Assembly: GCF_037975245.1 (NCBI RefSeq)
Contig: NC_092571.1
Coordinates: 4,486,001 to 4,550,000, forward strand
DNA length: 64,000 bases
Reading direction: 5' to 3'
From: Apostichopus japonicus
Taxonomy: Eukaryota > Echinodermata > Holothuroidea > Aspidochirotida > Stichopodidae
The notes beneath the pieces were generated by a model, which did no database searches, was not told where the DNA came from, and was given only the letters and a program-made list of their open reading frames with translations. The position numbers and the translations under genes are program-made. Positions 48,940 to 59,907 of the stretch are shown here, in pieces (the first letter of the stretch is position 1; each line of letters starts with the position of its first letter).

Positions 48940-51700
48940 TCATGTGCAGTCCCCTTCACACACACAGAGGGCTGTGCACTGAAGGGCAGCCTTCTCGCAT
49001 TTGCAGCGCCTCACACACCCTTTCTGGCACTTGCAAGAAACCAGCTCAGTGCAGCTGTGAGCTGCCTCAGGTAGCCTGGTCCAGTATGGTGTGTAGTGTC
49101 CTCCAGTCATTGACCAACCCCAGTTGGTTGGTGGAGGGAGCTCTGGTGCCGGCAGCAGTATCTGACCCCACACATGGCCACCTTGATACACTGCCCTCTT
49201 GACATGTTCCTCTAAAGCTGCCTTCGTTGGAGGGATCAGCTGCACATCGTTCTTCCTTGCGAAGAGTTTCCTCCTGGCCGTGTCAATGTCCGTGCATTTG
49301 CTGGTTCGATCATACAACAGGATCACGAACCTCTCGATGATGCACGTTGCATCGTTTGGTATGTCACGTGGTGCGGAGGACAGCAGCAGCAGCCCCTCAG
49401 TGAGTTCTGGCAGTACCGTCCAGACTGCCCACGCAGTCTTCTTGCCATGTCTGGCAAAACTGGACACAGTGTCGCATCCAGTTAGAGCGTGGAACATTGG
49501 CAGTGCACGAGCCTTCTCTCGTCCCAGTCCAGCTGTTATTTCGTGTGCTGCTAGGTAACGGAATCTTTGGCCTGTTCCAAATGCCAGCCATAGTTCGTCT
49601 TCTGGTTGCAACTCCTGTACCACGGACACTGCCAGCACCACAACATCGGTGTCTACAGTCCGGATGACTATTGAATGGTGTCCATGCTTGGCTGCATAAG
49701 ATGCATGCAGCAACATCCGACTGTCAGCCTCTTCATGGTTACATGGGGCGAGTGAGGTCAGATCTGGTAGTAGTGGCTTGCTGAGCACTGCCTCTCCATC
49801 AGTAATGCCGAGTTGCTTGTCCTCCTGGTCAAACCATTCCATGAGAGCTGCTGAGGGGAACCTGAACAACTCGGTCTTGTTGCTGTCCACTCGTAGGAAG
49901 TTCTGCCAGTTTCCTGGTATGGCTGCGGCGGCCACCACACGTCTCCGCACGCCCTGTCCCCGCTTTGCACGTGTACTACCTTTCAGTGAATCAGCAAGGC
50001 AAGTATCCCAGACCAGATCCAGGCGTGACACTGTTTGCAGCTTCGTAGATATATATGGGATGAAGATCTGATGTGCATACTCTTCAAAGGTCTTTAATGC
50101 AGCCGGCTTCAGCATCTGGACGATGGCTGCTCCATCAAGCACTATACAGGTAGTGACAGGAGTCTCTGTCTTGGCGTTGGAGACTTCTTCCAAGCATGTG
50201 ATGAGATCATTCTTGGTACCAGTGAAGAGGTTTCCACCAGCAGACAGTGCAGGAGGACATGCCTGGTTCTCGTGACGAAAAAAACTCCTCAAGGTTTCCA
50301 TCCTTCGTCTTGCAGCTAATGTACAGGCGTGCGAAGAGTTCACGGTCATTCTTGACGGAGGTGAGCTGTTGCTGACCTTTGCTCTGGTTTCTTGGAGTGG
50401 AAGTGCTGAACACCTTCAGCTTGTTACGACGAATGGGGTTGTCCAATGCCTTTGTTCTGTCCAACAGACACTCTCTGGTGAAAGCCTCGAACTGCTCTTG
50501 GCCAATCCTCTTGGCATTCATCACGGTCTCCACGGCTGCAGGACCTGCGATGTCCTTTGTGTCCAGTGTGACTAGATCCTGACTCTTCTCCTCGAATGGG
50601 TTGCCCATCTCCTCTAAGACACCGACGAGAGAGCGAACATCTTTCACAAATGAGGCCTGTACACTTGGCGTCTGATCATGATGACGTGTGTCTGCTGTTT
50701 GCCGTCTCCAGTATTGGTTCCCGTCATGGAATTCTTCGATCACCCTAGCAACTTCTGGTCCCGCAACCATCCAGCGACGAAGGGCACTAGGGTTGTCAGT
50801 GAGCCCAACTGAGCCACCGTCTCCTTTGATGCAGGCATTATTCTGCTCATGTGCCTGGTCAATCGGGATTGAAGAGAACACCCTCTGTGTTTTCTGAACT
50901 GTGAAATGGCCTTCACTGAATTTCTTGGCTACGTCCGGGTGTTTGGTAGTGAGTTCGGCCATGTCCTTCAGGTGCACTGGTATCCACCTAGCATAGTGGG
51001 TATGATCTAGTGCGTGGAACCAGGTGACCAGCTCTGTCAGAGCATCGAGGTACATCATCAACGATCCCTGCCTGAGAGAACGCACATACACTAGAACCAA
51101 CAGATCTAGTTCGAGCACAGTTGCCCAATAGCGAAACTGGGGGATGTTGTCTCGTCTCTGGCGACACCAGTCTTCAAACGCAGGAAGGTCCTCTGCATCC
51201 CTGGTTTCTCCCAGACAGTAGTGGTTGTGGGCATGGTGTTGCAGGATGTACAGTGCTGCTGCAGTCACTTGATGTGCTCTTCTTGTGCGTAAGACATGAG
51301 ATGCTCGCAGGAATGAGTCTGCTGTCCCTGCTGTCGCAATCTCGGCTTGCACAAGTGCTTGCACCCAACCACTCCCTTGCAGCCAGTCCCCCAGTGTTTT
51401 CAGTGCCGCCATCTCTATGTGGAGACCACCAAACATCACCACTATGTGGTCTTCACCATAACTCTCTTGCCACTTCCACTGTATCTGCTTGGCCAAAGCA
51501 AACAGTGGCTGATCCAAGGTGACCACTGGTGTCTGTCCAGGATTCAGGTGTTCTACAGCTTTCTTCACAACGTCCATTGAATGCCGGATCATGGCCACAG
51601 TGTGGGCACTTTCCAGGAAGAGTGGAAGCAGCGACGTGGGACAGATGACTATGCAAATTAGCCGGAACCCCGCGTTGCGGCTTTGCGGCCCCCTCCCCGT
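48940..51700 (-). CDS. Putative FEN/XPG-like nuclease with C-terminal CXC (tesmin/TSO1-like) domain, one frameshift
   Basis: Two minus-strand open frames (~51700-50207 and 50349-48940) form one gene, joined across a run of seven T at ~50275 where one base too many shifts the frame. That may be a mutation or a sequencing error. The N-terminal part has LNPGQTPVVTLDQPLFALAK, FGGLHIEMAALK and LTDNPSALRRWMVAGPE, blocks I associate from memory with a repetitive invertebrate gene family. The C-terminal part shows IVLDGAAIV, LDLVWD, HEEADSRML, RTVDTDVVVLA and ALTGCDTVSSF followed by GKKTAW. The order of acidic motifs and the GCDT/GKKTA region parallels FEN/XPG nucleases. The end has a cysteine-rich CXC motif (CKCQKGC, CKCEKAALQC, CVCEGDC). 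No ATG is found at the 5' end, so it is probably truncated there. Confidence 0.65.
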
Positions 51701-51734
51701 AACGACCCGCACCGCCAAACGCCGTTTTGCTTGA

Positions 51735-52729
51735 CATTACCCCGGAACAAGTTATTCTTCCTCCTTTCATTTCTTATTCCATCCAAAACCACCAAAAACT
51801 CATTATTTTATGCCTAAAACTAACTCAGTCTCATTGACTCAGTAATTTTTGGTTTTCGCACAACCAGTCCCTTCACTATATGTACAGTGTATGCACTAAC
51901 GTTGGTGACTCATGCTGGCCTAATGACAGGGTTCCTAAAATTAGGCCTAAATTTATTTATTTCAATATTTTATTCTTACCAAAGCTTATGTTTTATTTCA
52001 AAGGTGTTTAACATGAAAATTTCATCTGTTTTGGGGGTCTTCTCTGTAATAATCCTCACTGGCCAACTCGACTGCTTGAATGTGAACAACTCATTCAGGG
52101 GTACAAAATTTGACTGAAGTAACCGGAACTTTTCAGCACCCTACAGCTTGTTATTGTTTCAGAGTTGTAAGCAGGAAGTTCTCAGCTGCTACGGAAGCCA
52201 TTGGGGGCCTGTGTAGGACATTCCTGCTGGCAGCTATGAATTAATTTCTGTGGGTAGGAAATTATGAGTTTTTGGACGATTTTTGGAGTCGTTTCCACAG
52301 ATTTTGGCCAGACTAAGTTAGGAATGAGTCTAATGCCATGCATACTGCTTAGAAGACATATTTAGCTACATAAAAACACCAAACTTGGTGGGGTGGGGGT
52401 TTGGGGCTTGGTGCTGGATTTTTTTGAACGCGTAGCCGGTGTTCGGCATTTTTTAGCATTTTTTTAATGTAAACAAAAATTGGGGGAAAATTTTGACAAA
52501 TTTTTCCTGCACTAACCCCCCTAAAAAAACAATCAAATGAAAGCTTATTCTGTCGTCTTTCAAACAAGCTATTTTCCAGGTCTGGGGGGTGTTCGGTGTA
52601 GGATTTGGGATTTTTTGAAAATCACCGGAAACCGGAACGCAAATCTTGCGCGCTTGCGGCCATGTAATGTAAAGCAGCCATTTTGAAATCCAATATGGCG
52701 GCCCATTGGTAAAAATACGCAATGCAGAT
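51735..52729. other. Non-coding right part of the inverted-repeat unit
   Basis: No conserved frame. A second inverted fragment of the arm, CCATTTTGAAATCCAATATG, occurs at 52679-52698 just inside the right arm, so the end is internally duplicated. Confidence 0.5.
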
Positions 52730-52866
52730 TGTTACCATTGGATTCCTTGCCCCCAAAAACATACATTTAGATACCAAAATGAAGTAAATAGCAGCATTAG
52801 ACCCAGAGATAATCGCAAATGTAGATTTCAAATGGCGGCCATTTTGAAATCCAATATGGCGGACAT
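52730..52866 (-). repeat. Inverted repeat, right arm
   Basis: Reverse-complement partner of 48601-48740, ending GCGGACAT. No clear target-site duplication flanks the pair. Confidence 0.9.
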
Positions 52867-52929
52867 AAAGAAAGAATTCCCAGTGGCCCAATATCTAAAA
52901 ATGTTCGCAATATGTTAATGTTCAAGTGT

Positions 52930-53600
52930 GCAAAATTTGGTGCTTGTATCACAAAATGCACAATAGGTTTGCTATGCTGCTACACTATATTCAACTAGGT
53001 TAGGCCTAATTTCTTATAGGACTGGCATACACGTTCACCAACTTACACTGTACTAGGCTAATAGCATCCTGTAAATAGGCTTAACATATGTAAACATTCA
53101 TGGCGGCAAAAGGTAAGTAGGTCTAGGCTACTAGGCCTACATCGCATGCACAGTAGCCACTTCGGCACTGACGCCATAGCCTACCTAAGCCTAGGCCCAT
53201 AGACTAGCTTTTGGCTTTGTAAAGTTGTAGCATGTAGGCTATAGCAGTATAACTAAGCCTACGTAGGCTAGTATAGTATTACTATTAGTAGTAACTTGAA
53301 ACATGCTATGATCTACCTTACGACTGTATGCTATCCCATACTAGCCTAGCCCTTAAAGAGGACTGTAGTGTGGGTTCCTCGCGATCAGCCTTAGCGGCTT
53401 CCTGACTCGGATTGGGAAAACATTAGCATAGTAGGCCTAGGCCTTATACTGATAATTGCTAACCCTTGGCCTATTCTTGGATTACGGTTAAAGCGCTAAA
53501 TATGGTTACTAGGCTTTTTGGTCCCATATAGTCTGCACTGTAGCTTATTAATTACAACGTAGGAGACAATTGTATGTCTCGATAACTGCATGAGAAGTCC
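52930..53600. repeat. Region rich in TAGGCCTA/AGGCTA motifs
   Basis: AGGCCTA, CTAGGCTA and TAAGCCTA recur many times on both strands between 52930 and 53480. A possible tiny first exon, ATGGCGGCAAAAG|GTAAGT, is at 53100-53112, but I cannot connect it to a downstream exon with confidence. Confidence 0.5.
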
Positions 53601-53797
53601 CTCCGTCTATTGACGTCAAAATATTAATATAACGTAAGTTTTGGCCAAATATTGTGATTATAAAAGGCATTTTGCTTAGTATTTACCTTTCCCATATCTC
53701 GCAATTGTAAATATCGTTCGTGCGATGAACTGTTAAACTTTTCGCGGTTTAAGTTCACAGCCTCGTTCATGTCAACAAAAATTAAATGTACGCATCT

Positions 53798-53937
53798 TAA
53801 GACACGTCTTAGTGAAGAACAGTTTTGTGAAACCGAGATCCAAACAGTACTTTACTAAGACGCATCTTAGTGTAAGTCGAGTCCGTACAGCAATAAGTCC
53901 TGTGTGCGTAAGTCGAGTTTTGTGAAACAGGCCCCAG
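53798..53937. mobile_element. Harbinger-like MITE fragment
   Basis: The right end GTTTTGTGAAACAGGCCCC is the inverted, near-identical form of the end at 38723, and the interior carries the CTTAGTG and AAGTCGAG motifs in both orientations. The left boundary is less clear. Confidence 0.45.
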
Positions 53938-54833
53938 GTATATTGCCTATATAATGTATTATATGTGGAAAAAAGAAACTCATACATTACTCGGCGTTGC
54001 AAACGGGTGCAGGACAAGCTGCAGCAGAAAGAGACTTTCGATGGAGGTCAGCCTAAGCATACTACACAACTCTACTTGTACTTCTGTGGCATAGTTGAAG
54101 TGTAAAGAGAAGTTGCATAAAGCAACATCAGGAGCTCTTGAGGGATAGAATCCAAGTCAAAGGGCACAGTGTTGGACCTGAACATAATTTAATTAGTGGC
54201 ATGGTCATCTGATTTGCATGACACTGGTTTGCAAAAATTTGAATGAATCTTTGCTCGTCCATAGAAGATGATCAAAAGATAAGCAAAACATGTGGTATAT
54301 AAATGAAATTGTCTTAATTCTTACTAGTCCAAACTAACATTTTTATCAACACAAAATGCAAACCAATTTGCTTTTTTTATTTCATTTTATGAAAGGATTC
54401 GTTTGACAAGAAGCCTAACGGGAAAATGATGCGCCCATTTTGATGCATTTTAGAGGGAAAGACTGTGTTGCCTTTGAAGGGAGGTACCACTCTCTATGTT
54501 GAAGGAACTACATACGATTCTTGACCAGGATGACTGATACAGATCCTGAAAGGTAAAGTACTGTATTCTATGAGTGGTTCATTGAGTGTTCAGGGGTGGA
54601 TCTAGGACTTTTGGAATATGGGGGTCCTCCCCCAAGAAAAATGCAAAAAATTCTCTAAACGCTTTGAGATGCAATATCAGGTTTAACTTTCCATTGAAAT
54701 TCTTAAAGTAATTTGCAAAATATTTCTAGCTGAATTGTAAGTATATCGGTACCCCATCCTTAAGATGTGAGACTCAAAAATATCCAATTTCATGGTACAA
54801 GGTACAAGGTGTTCTGTTCATTTCCATCCTCAG

Positions 54834-55198
54834 AGCAGAGTTTACCACCAACAAAAGATGCTCTGATCCAGCATGTGAAGCGCTGCACCTACCAGGCTGC
54901 TATTCACAGTAGGGCATTACAGCAAAGAATTGATACACCCTCACCAGAGGGACATGGATGGAAACTTGAAAATGATGACCTTATACTCACTTGGATGACG
55001 AAGCCACCTGCCCCAGATGTTTTGCTTCAGTGTGTCAGTTGTAGCTGTAGACTCGGCAAATGTCTTAATGGAAGATGTTCCTGTATGAATGCACAGCTGC
55101 CGTGTACAGACCTATGTAAATGTAGAAATTGCAGCAACTTCCAAGAAGATGTTGAGATTGTTGATGCAGGGGAAGATGATTTGGAGGATGAACTGTGA
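54834..55198 (+). CDS. Terminal exon of a CXC (tesmin/TSO1-like) domain protein
   Basis: A likely exon beginning after the acceptor TTTCCATCCTCAG and ending at TGA 55196-55198. It reads LPPTKDALIQHVKRCTYQ, matching IPPTKAALEEHVKRAVYQ in the minus-strand gene at 48940-51700. It continues through GHGWKLENDDLILTWM to a cysteine-rich CXC domain (CVSCSCRLGKC, GRCSCMNAQLPCTDLCKC) and an acidic tail. It is therefore a paralogue of that gene's C-terminus. The open frame extends 5' to 54767, but homology begins at the acceptor. I find no upstream exons of the nuclease core on this strand, so this is either a 3' fragment or the last exon of a gene whose other exons are distant. Confidence 0.6.
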
Positions 55199-55439
55199 TG
55201 GTGTTAAATCTTTGATATCTTGGTCTGAAATTGTAATCAAGTTTGTGAAGAGGGTTAACTTTTCCTAAGTCATGTTGTCATTATTTTGTTCACCAGAGTT
55301 TAAAGGAACCAGAAAACATTATCTTATTCATATATTCATTTTAGCTATTAGGAGTAGTTCTACGTAGATTACCCTACCTACCAGACACCTAATGATAGAT
55401 ATCCACATTTTTTTCAAATTGCACTTTAAGTTGTTTCTG

Positions 55440-55487
55440 AGAGGGGGAGGGGAGGGGAGGGGAGGGGAAGGGGAGGGGAGGGGGGAT
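55440..55487 (+). repeat. (GGGGA)n tract
   Basis: About 48 bases of AGGGG units with at least eight G-runs of four or more, capable in principle of G-quadruplex formation. Confidence 0.95.
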
Positions 55488-55659
55488 AAATACGGTTAAC
55501 CTTTGTTGCTTGCAACTTTTTGTAAGGTTGTTTTTAGCTCAAATGCGTTCAAATGTTAGCTGTCTTGTTTTATTGGATACTAACGAACCAAAGTAGAGAA
55601 TTTTACGTTTTGTTTTGAAGAAGTATGCTACTTAAGGAGAACTAATTTCTTTAGTTCTG

Positions 55660-57300
55660 CTTATTACGTGAGCCGCCCTGTGGGATCCAAAACGTCACGG
55701 CCAAACGGCACTACCCAACCATCCCATTCTGACAAACGAATCCCAAGTCAAGCGAGCCAAAAAGTAAATACGCCCACCGACCTGCAGAGACAAATCCCCA
55801 ACCACACCCACTCAAACTTTCAAGAAACCACAAAAGGACGACCAGCACGCAGCGAAACGAGACACCCCTCCCTAGCACACTAGCTTCCAAAAAATGCAGC
55901 CCAGGTAAACGGGGAAATCTCCTTCAACCTGAAGGCAAATGCCACACTTCACCGCCTCCAGGGCTGCCTTGCAACTGGCAAATTTTCCCCTTTAAAATAT
56001 ATTACATCTTTTCCTCCAAATAAGTTTTTTTTTCAAAATAGAACAAACACAAATATTACGGTGCAACACAGCAACAGAACAAACTGGAGGATCTACCCCA
56101 TATAAAACAAAACCTTGTCTTACCGACCATGATCGGTATCCCGTTAAACGGTCGGTCCAGGTCTGGAACCACTCCCACAAGCTTAAAACAAAGGAACAAT
56201 GCCAAAAAAACATAGGCAGTACTCTCTAAGCTGTCACAGCCGGTCCTTGGGCACAGTCCATCACCCAATCGCCAATGAAACATTTTCAGATTGGTCACCA
56301 AGGCACCGTGTGCAATTCTCCAGTCAAGATCGCGTTGATCCAAGTTGAATGCACCGAACGCCATATTTCGGCAGAATGACGTCCCTGTCCAAATATTGCA
56401 TTCAAGGCCCTATCCCACAAGGAACTGTGAACGAGGGTCAGCCGTGACAGGTCAACAGGGAGCAATTCAATAAGAGCGGAGCAAATGACACGCACCACCC
56501 TGCTTGGAGTACTACTATGCGGTTCTCTGTTGCTAAACAGCGCCGGGACCCATCGACGCAAGTGCAACCCGCCACAAAATCGTACAAAATATGAGCAAGG
56601 CAACCCTGGGTCAGTTACTGCTACAAACAATTGCTTAAATAAGCTCTGTACTACCAGACCAAACGAATGAAAATATCGCTCTCTCCAACCGCACCAGGAC
56701 GCGGAATTGGGTACACCGCGCCCGGGTACCACAAGATTGGCGAAACAAAACGATTGATAACAATGACTTTCCCAAGATCGAAAGTCAGCGGGTGCCAAAG
56801 GTTTTGAGCCTGCTCTCAAATACCTCAGCCCTCTCTTTCCAGGTGAAATCACGTAGCCGAACCATATACCATTACTTATTCTGATCCGACCACGATGCAC
56901 CGAATGGTAAGTATCTCCAGCTACCAAGGCGAAGGCCCTTTGTTTTGTTCGGATTCAACTTCGCCCCGGTAGCTCACTCAAAGATAGATAAATCCTATGA
57001 GAGGGCGCGAAAGGAGCCCTACTTGAAACCACACACGTGACGTCATCTGTATATTGAACGCATTTCACTTTGACACCCTCTGGCCCAACGAATGGAACAA
57101 GTCTCGAGTTCCTTTCCAAAAGACGGGATAGGGACTCGCTAATCAAAACATAAAGTAATGGAGACAGAGGGCACCCCTGGCGCATCACCTCTCTACATTA
57201 AAAACCTCTGAACAAAACCCATTTACGATCACAGAACTGAAACTTTCCTGATACAAAACAGAAATCTTTTTACGAAAACTTGGGTGCAGAAGTAACTGTT
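55660..57300 (-). mobile_element. L1/Tx1-like LINE fragment, copy D
   Basis: The best-preserved copy. The minus strand has MRQGCPLSPLLYVLISESLS at ~57185, the catalytic YTDDVTCVVSS at ~57060, GDTYHSVHRGRIRIS (~56915), LPCSYFVRFCGGLHLRRW (~56590), and WRLGDGLCPRTGC with following C/H residues (~56270). It ends near 55668 in the family's 3' terminus. Stops and frameshifts make it inactive. It is the reference for recognising copies A to C. Confidence 0.85.
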
Positions 57301-57837
57301 CCCCGCATAATTCTTTGAAAATCTGGTTCTAGCTTTTGCCCTGGGTAGCCAACATGTGAATTTGTGATTGAAGAGTGTATGTTCAGCTGGCATTCACCGG
57401 CCAACTATGTAGATGATGGAGCGGGCTAGTTATTATAATATTTTAGCGCAAATAAAAGACACTTTTAATAATTTTTTGGAGAAGTCTTTTTTGTTGACAA
57501 CTGTAAATTTAACATCGGCATTGAACTTGTTTCAATTAATAATGTTTACATAGGAATTATAAATATTCTTTAGAATATACACCAAGCATTTTCTTGACAT
57601 ATTTTTTTACAGGTTAAAACAGCTTAAATTTGTGGACAGCAATAGGCAATTTTGTTGAGGTCCCACATTATATGCAATCAAAAGTCAGAGAAATAAATGG
57701 GTTACGATTTTAAGACAGTGGATTGAACAAGTATTGGATACAATGTCGAATTTGAACTGCCTGGTTAATAATTGTGTGTAATTTACATATCAGCAGTTGT
57801 TTTCGTAAGTATGACGTTTTCCCCTAATACTTTATTT

Positions 57838-59068
57838 CATGTGTAAAAGTAAGTTGGCCTGACGTTTCGATCCTAGCAGGATCTTCTCCAGAGGCTAAAT
57901 GACAAGTAACAGTAACAGAAGGGACAAAAACACGCACAGAATACAGACATGTTAATGAGCACGGTGAACACAATGAGATACATGTAAGGGGACTAGTAGA
58001 CAAGGGATGGAGAGAAGAAAGCAAGAGTGGAAATGAAGAGGTAGGAGATAAACAGTGGAGGGACAAAGGGAGGGTTAAAGGAACTGGGTAGGGAATAAAC
58101 TGGAGAAGGACAAAGACAGAAAGGTGTGGAGAAAAAAGGGAGTGGAAGAGAGCTGTGAGAAGAGGAGTGATGGGGGGGAGTGAACAGGGGGAGAAGGAGG
58201 GAGGACAGAGGAAAAGTTAGTCATGTCCTTCCTGAATGTTGAGCCCATGAGGTTGAATGGTGCGAAGGCGTTGCATCCACAGCCTCTCTCTGCTGATTCG
58301 TACTAGGTCAGGACGGCTACCTAAGGATTCAATCCCCTGTAGGAACATGTCGTTAATGGTATGTATGGTTGGGAAGGTTAAAATGTTCTCCAACTGGGGT
58401 CTCAGTCTTCAAGGTGTTGACTGTGGATCTGTGACCATAGAATCGCTTCTTGAGGGTGGTTTTGGTTTCGCCAACATACTGGATGCCGCAAACTCTACAA
58501 GAGATCAGATAGATGACATTGGTGGTTGTGCAAGTGATGTGACCCTTAGTCTTGTGTGTGAGTTGCATGCTGTGGCTAGTGATGGAATCGGATTCAACAA
58601 TGTGGTGGCTGCAGATGATGCATCTCAAAGTACGATCACATTTGAAAGTACCATGCTGAATGGGTGTAGGATTAGAAGTTAGAGGTGGAACAGCAGCACG
58701 CACAAGAAGGTCTCGTAGGTTGCGTGGTCGTCTGTAGGCGATGGTGGGTTTTTCAGGGACGGCTCGTTGGATTCTATCTGAAGTGAGGAGAATGTTGTGG
58801 TTGTTATAGGTGATTTTCTGAAGAGGAGGAAGATTTGGGTGGAAAGTAACAACCAGGGGCAGCTTGTTGTCGCAATCTTTTTTCAATCAATTTTCGTTCT
58901 TCACTGCCAAAGTAGATGATCTGGAAAGGGAGCGGACTCTCTGAATGGCTTCATGCACCCTTCTGGCACTATGGCCCCTGACAGTAAGGTGTTTTTTCCA
59001 AACGGTCAGGCCAATTTACTTTCACACATTCTAATACACAGGCTCTCTAGTGGATAAGCATTTTGCGA
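57838..59068 (-). mobile_element. Penelope-like retroelement, 3' portion with inverted termini
   Basis: The GIY-YIG endonuclease region (58353-58886) identifies it. The right end carries GGTCAGGCCAATTTACTTTC (~58998) and the left end the inverted counterpart GTAAGTTGGCCTGACG (~57852). The reverse transcriptase that should lie upstream is missing or unrecognisable beyond ~58990. Confidence 0.8.
58353..58886 (-). CDS. Penelope-like GIY-YIG endonuclease domain, partial
   Basis: A 177-codon open frame. The N-terminal ~100 residues include LLTSDRIQRAVPEKPTIAYR and RPRNLRDLLVRA, the linker typical of Penelope proteins between reverse transcriptase and endonuclease. Two CXXC-like cysteine pairs follow (CDRTLRCIIC). 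The endonuclease core reads NVIYLISCRVCGIQYVGET and LKKRFYGHRSTV, matching the GIY-YIG signature (YLI, GIQYVGET, R, H), then GEHFNLPNH. The frame is open only here; the DNA upstream is in another frame, so it is part of a broken element and probably not expressed. Confidence 0.8.
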   Translation of the reverse strand: MKKDCDNKLPLVVTFHPNLPPLQKITYNNHNILLTSDRIQRAVPEKPTIAYRRPRNLRDLLVRAAVPPLTSNPTPIQHGTFKCDRTLRCIICSHHIVESDSITSHSMQLTHKTKGHITCTTTNVIYLISCRVCGIQYVGETKTTLKKRFYGHRSTVNTLKTETPVGEHFNLPNHTYH

Positions 59069-59828
59069 AGAGTTTTATTTTATTTTACTTAATTACATGA
59101 AAGTTATTGACAGTTACTCACAAAATTTGTTCTGATATGGAACTTTTAGGCAGCCCAGCTTAATTGAAACATTACGGCACAAAATGCATTAAAGACCAAA
59201 CCCTACCCACACAGTAACTAAACTATCAGCAAGAAATAATTACCACACACATCCACCTGAAACAATACCCACCCCCCCCCCACACACACACACAGAACTG
59301 AACACGACACATCTACAAAATTACAAACGGTCGGCACGTCCGCAGGCTCAATTTCCCCCAATCCCGAACACCAACGAAAACATGTCTCGACAAGCGAACA
59401 AACAAATTATAATTGGTTGTAACTTTACTGTTAATTAGTCATCTCATTCACAACCAAGCCACCTTGCAATTGTTAAATTTACCAATCATTGATACCGAAC
59501 CATATTCTTCTCGACACAATGAAATAACGACACGGGTGAATGAAGACATTATGTTGTTTCTGATGGGAAAGGCAAATTGTACACACCTCGACAAAGTATT
59601 ATAATAATTTTACCGAGTTGACAAGCTACACTATGCATTGGTATTTTGACGATGATTACCAACGTGAGGAGTTGTTGTGCTGCACGTAACCCGGACAACA
59701 CGACAAATATTGTATTTTTGACTAGTTGTCGGGTTTTTCTAACGCAGTAAGTGTTCAACTCGTCTGTTTCTTCAGGACCACCATAACTATATTTTTGGTT
59801 TGTATTATTGCTTGATTTGCAATTACAG

Positions 59829-59907
59829 GATATTGCGACAGATGAAACGACTGTCAATGGAAGGTGGCCAGGTGTTCAAGGTAATTCCAATGCCAATAGC
59901 TGGATGA
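59829..59907 (+). CDS. Cytoplasmic-tail terminal exon, right copy
   Basis: Follows the acceptor TTGCAATTACAG. One base completes the codon left open by the phase-2 transmembrane exon (26761-26845), giving arginine. The frame then reads ILRQMKRLSMEGGQ, KVIPMPIAG and a TGA stop. The differences from 10755-10833 are almost all synonymous in this frame. It is the nearest downstream + strand exon I can find that fits the transmembrane exon; the intervening 33 kb is filled with relics and transposons. A closer, unrecognised tail exon is possible. Confidence 0.5.

Noticed and set aside
52453-52891. Overlapping minus-strand frames around the right inverted-repeat arm
   Set aside because: They arise from the repeat itself, which also gives a frame at 48636-48863; no protein signature.
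53100-53112. ATGGCGGCAAAAG followed by a consensus splice donor, a possible first exon
   Set aside because: No downstream exon in matching phase could be linked to it; kept only as a remark.
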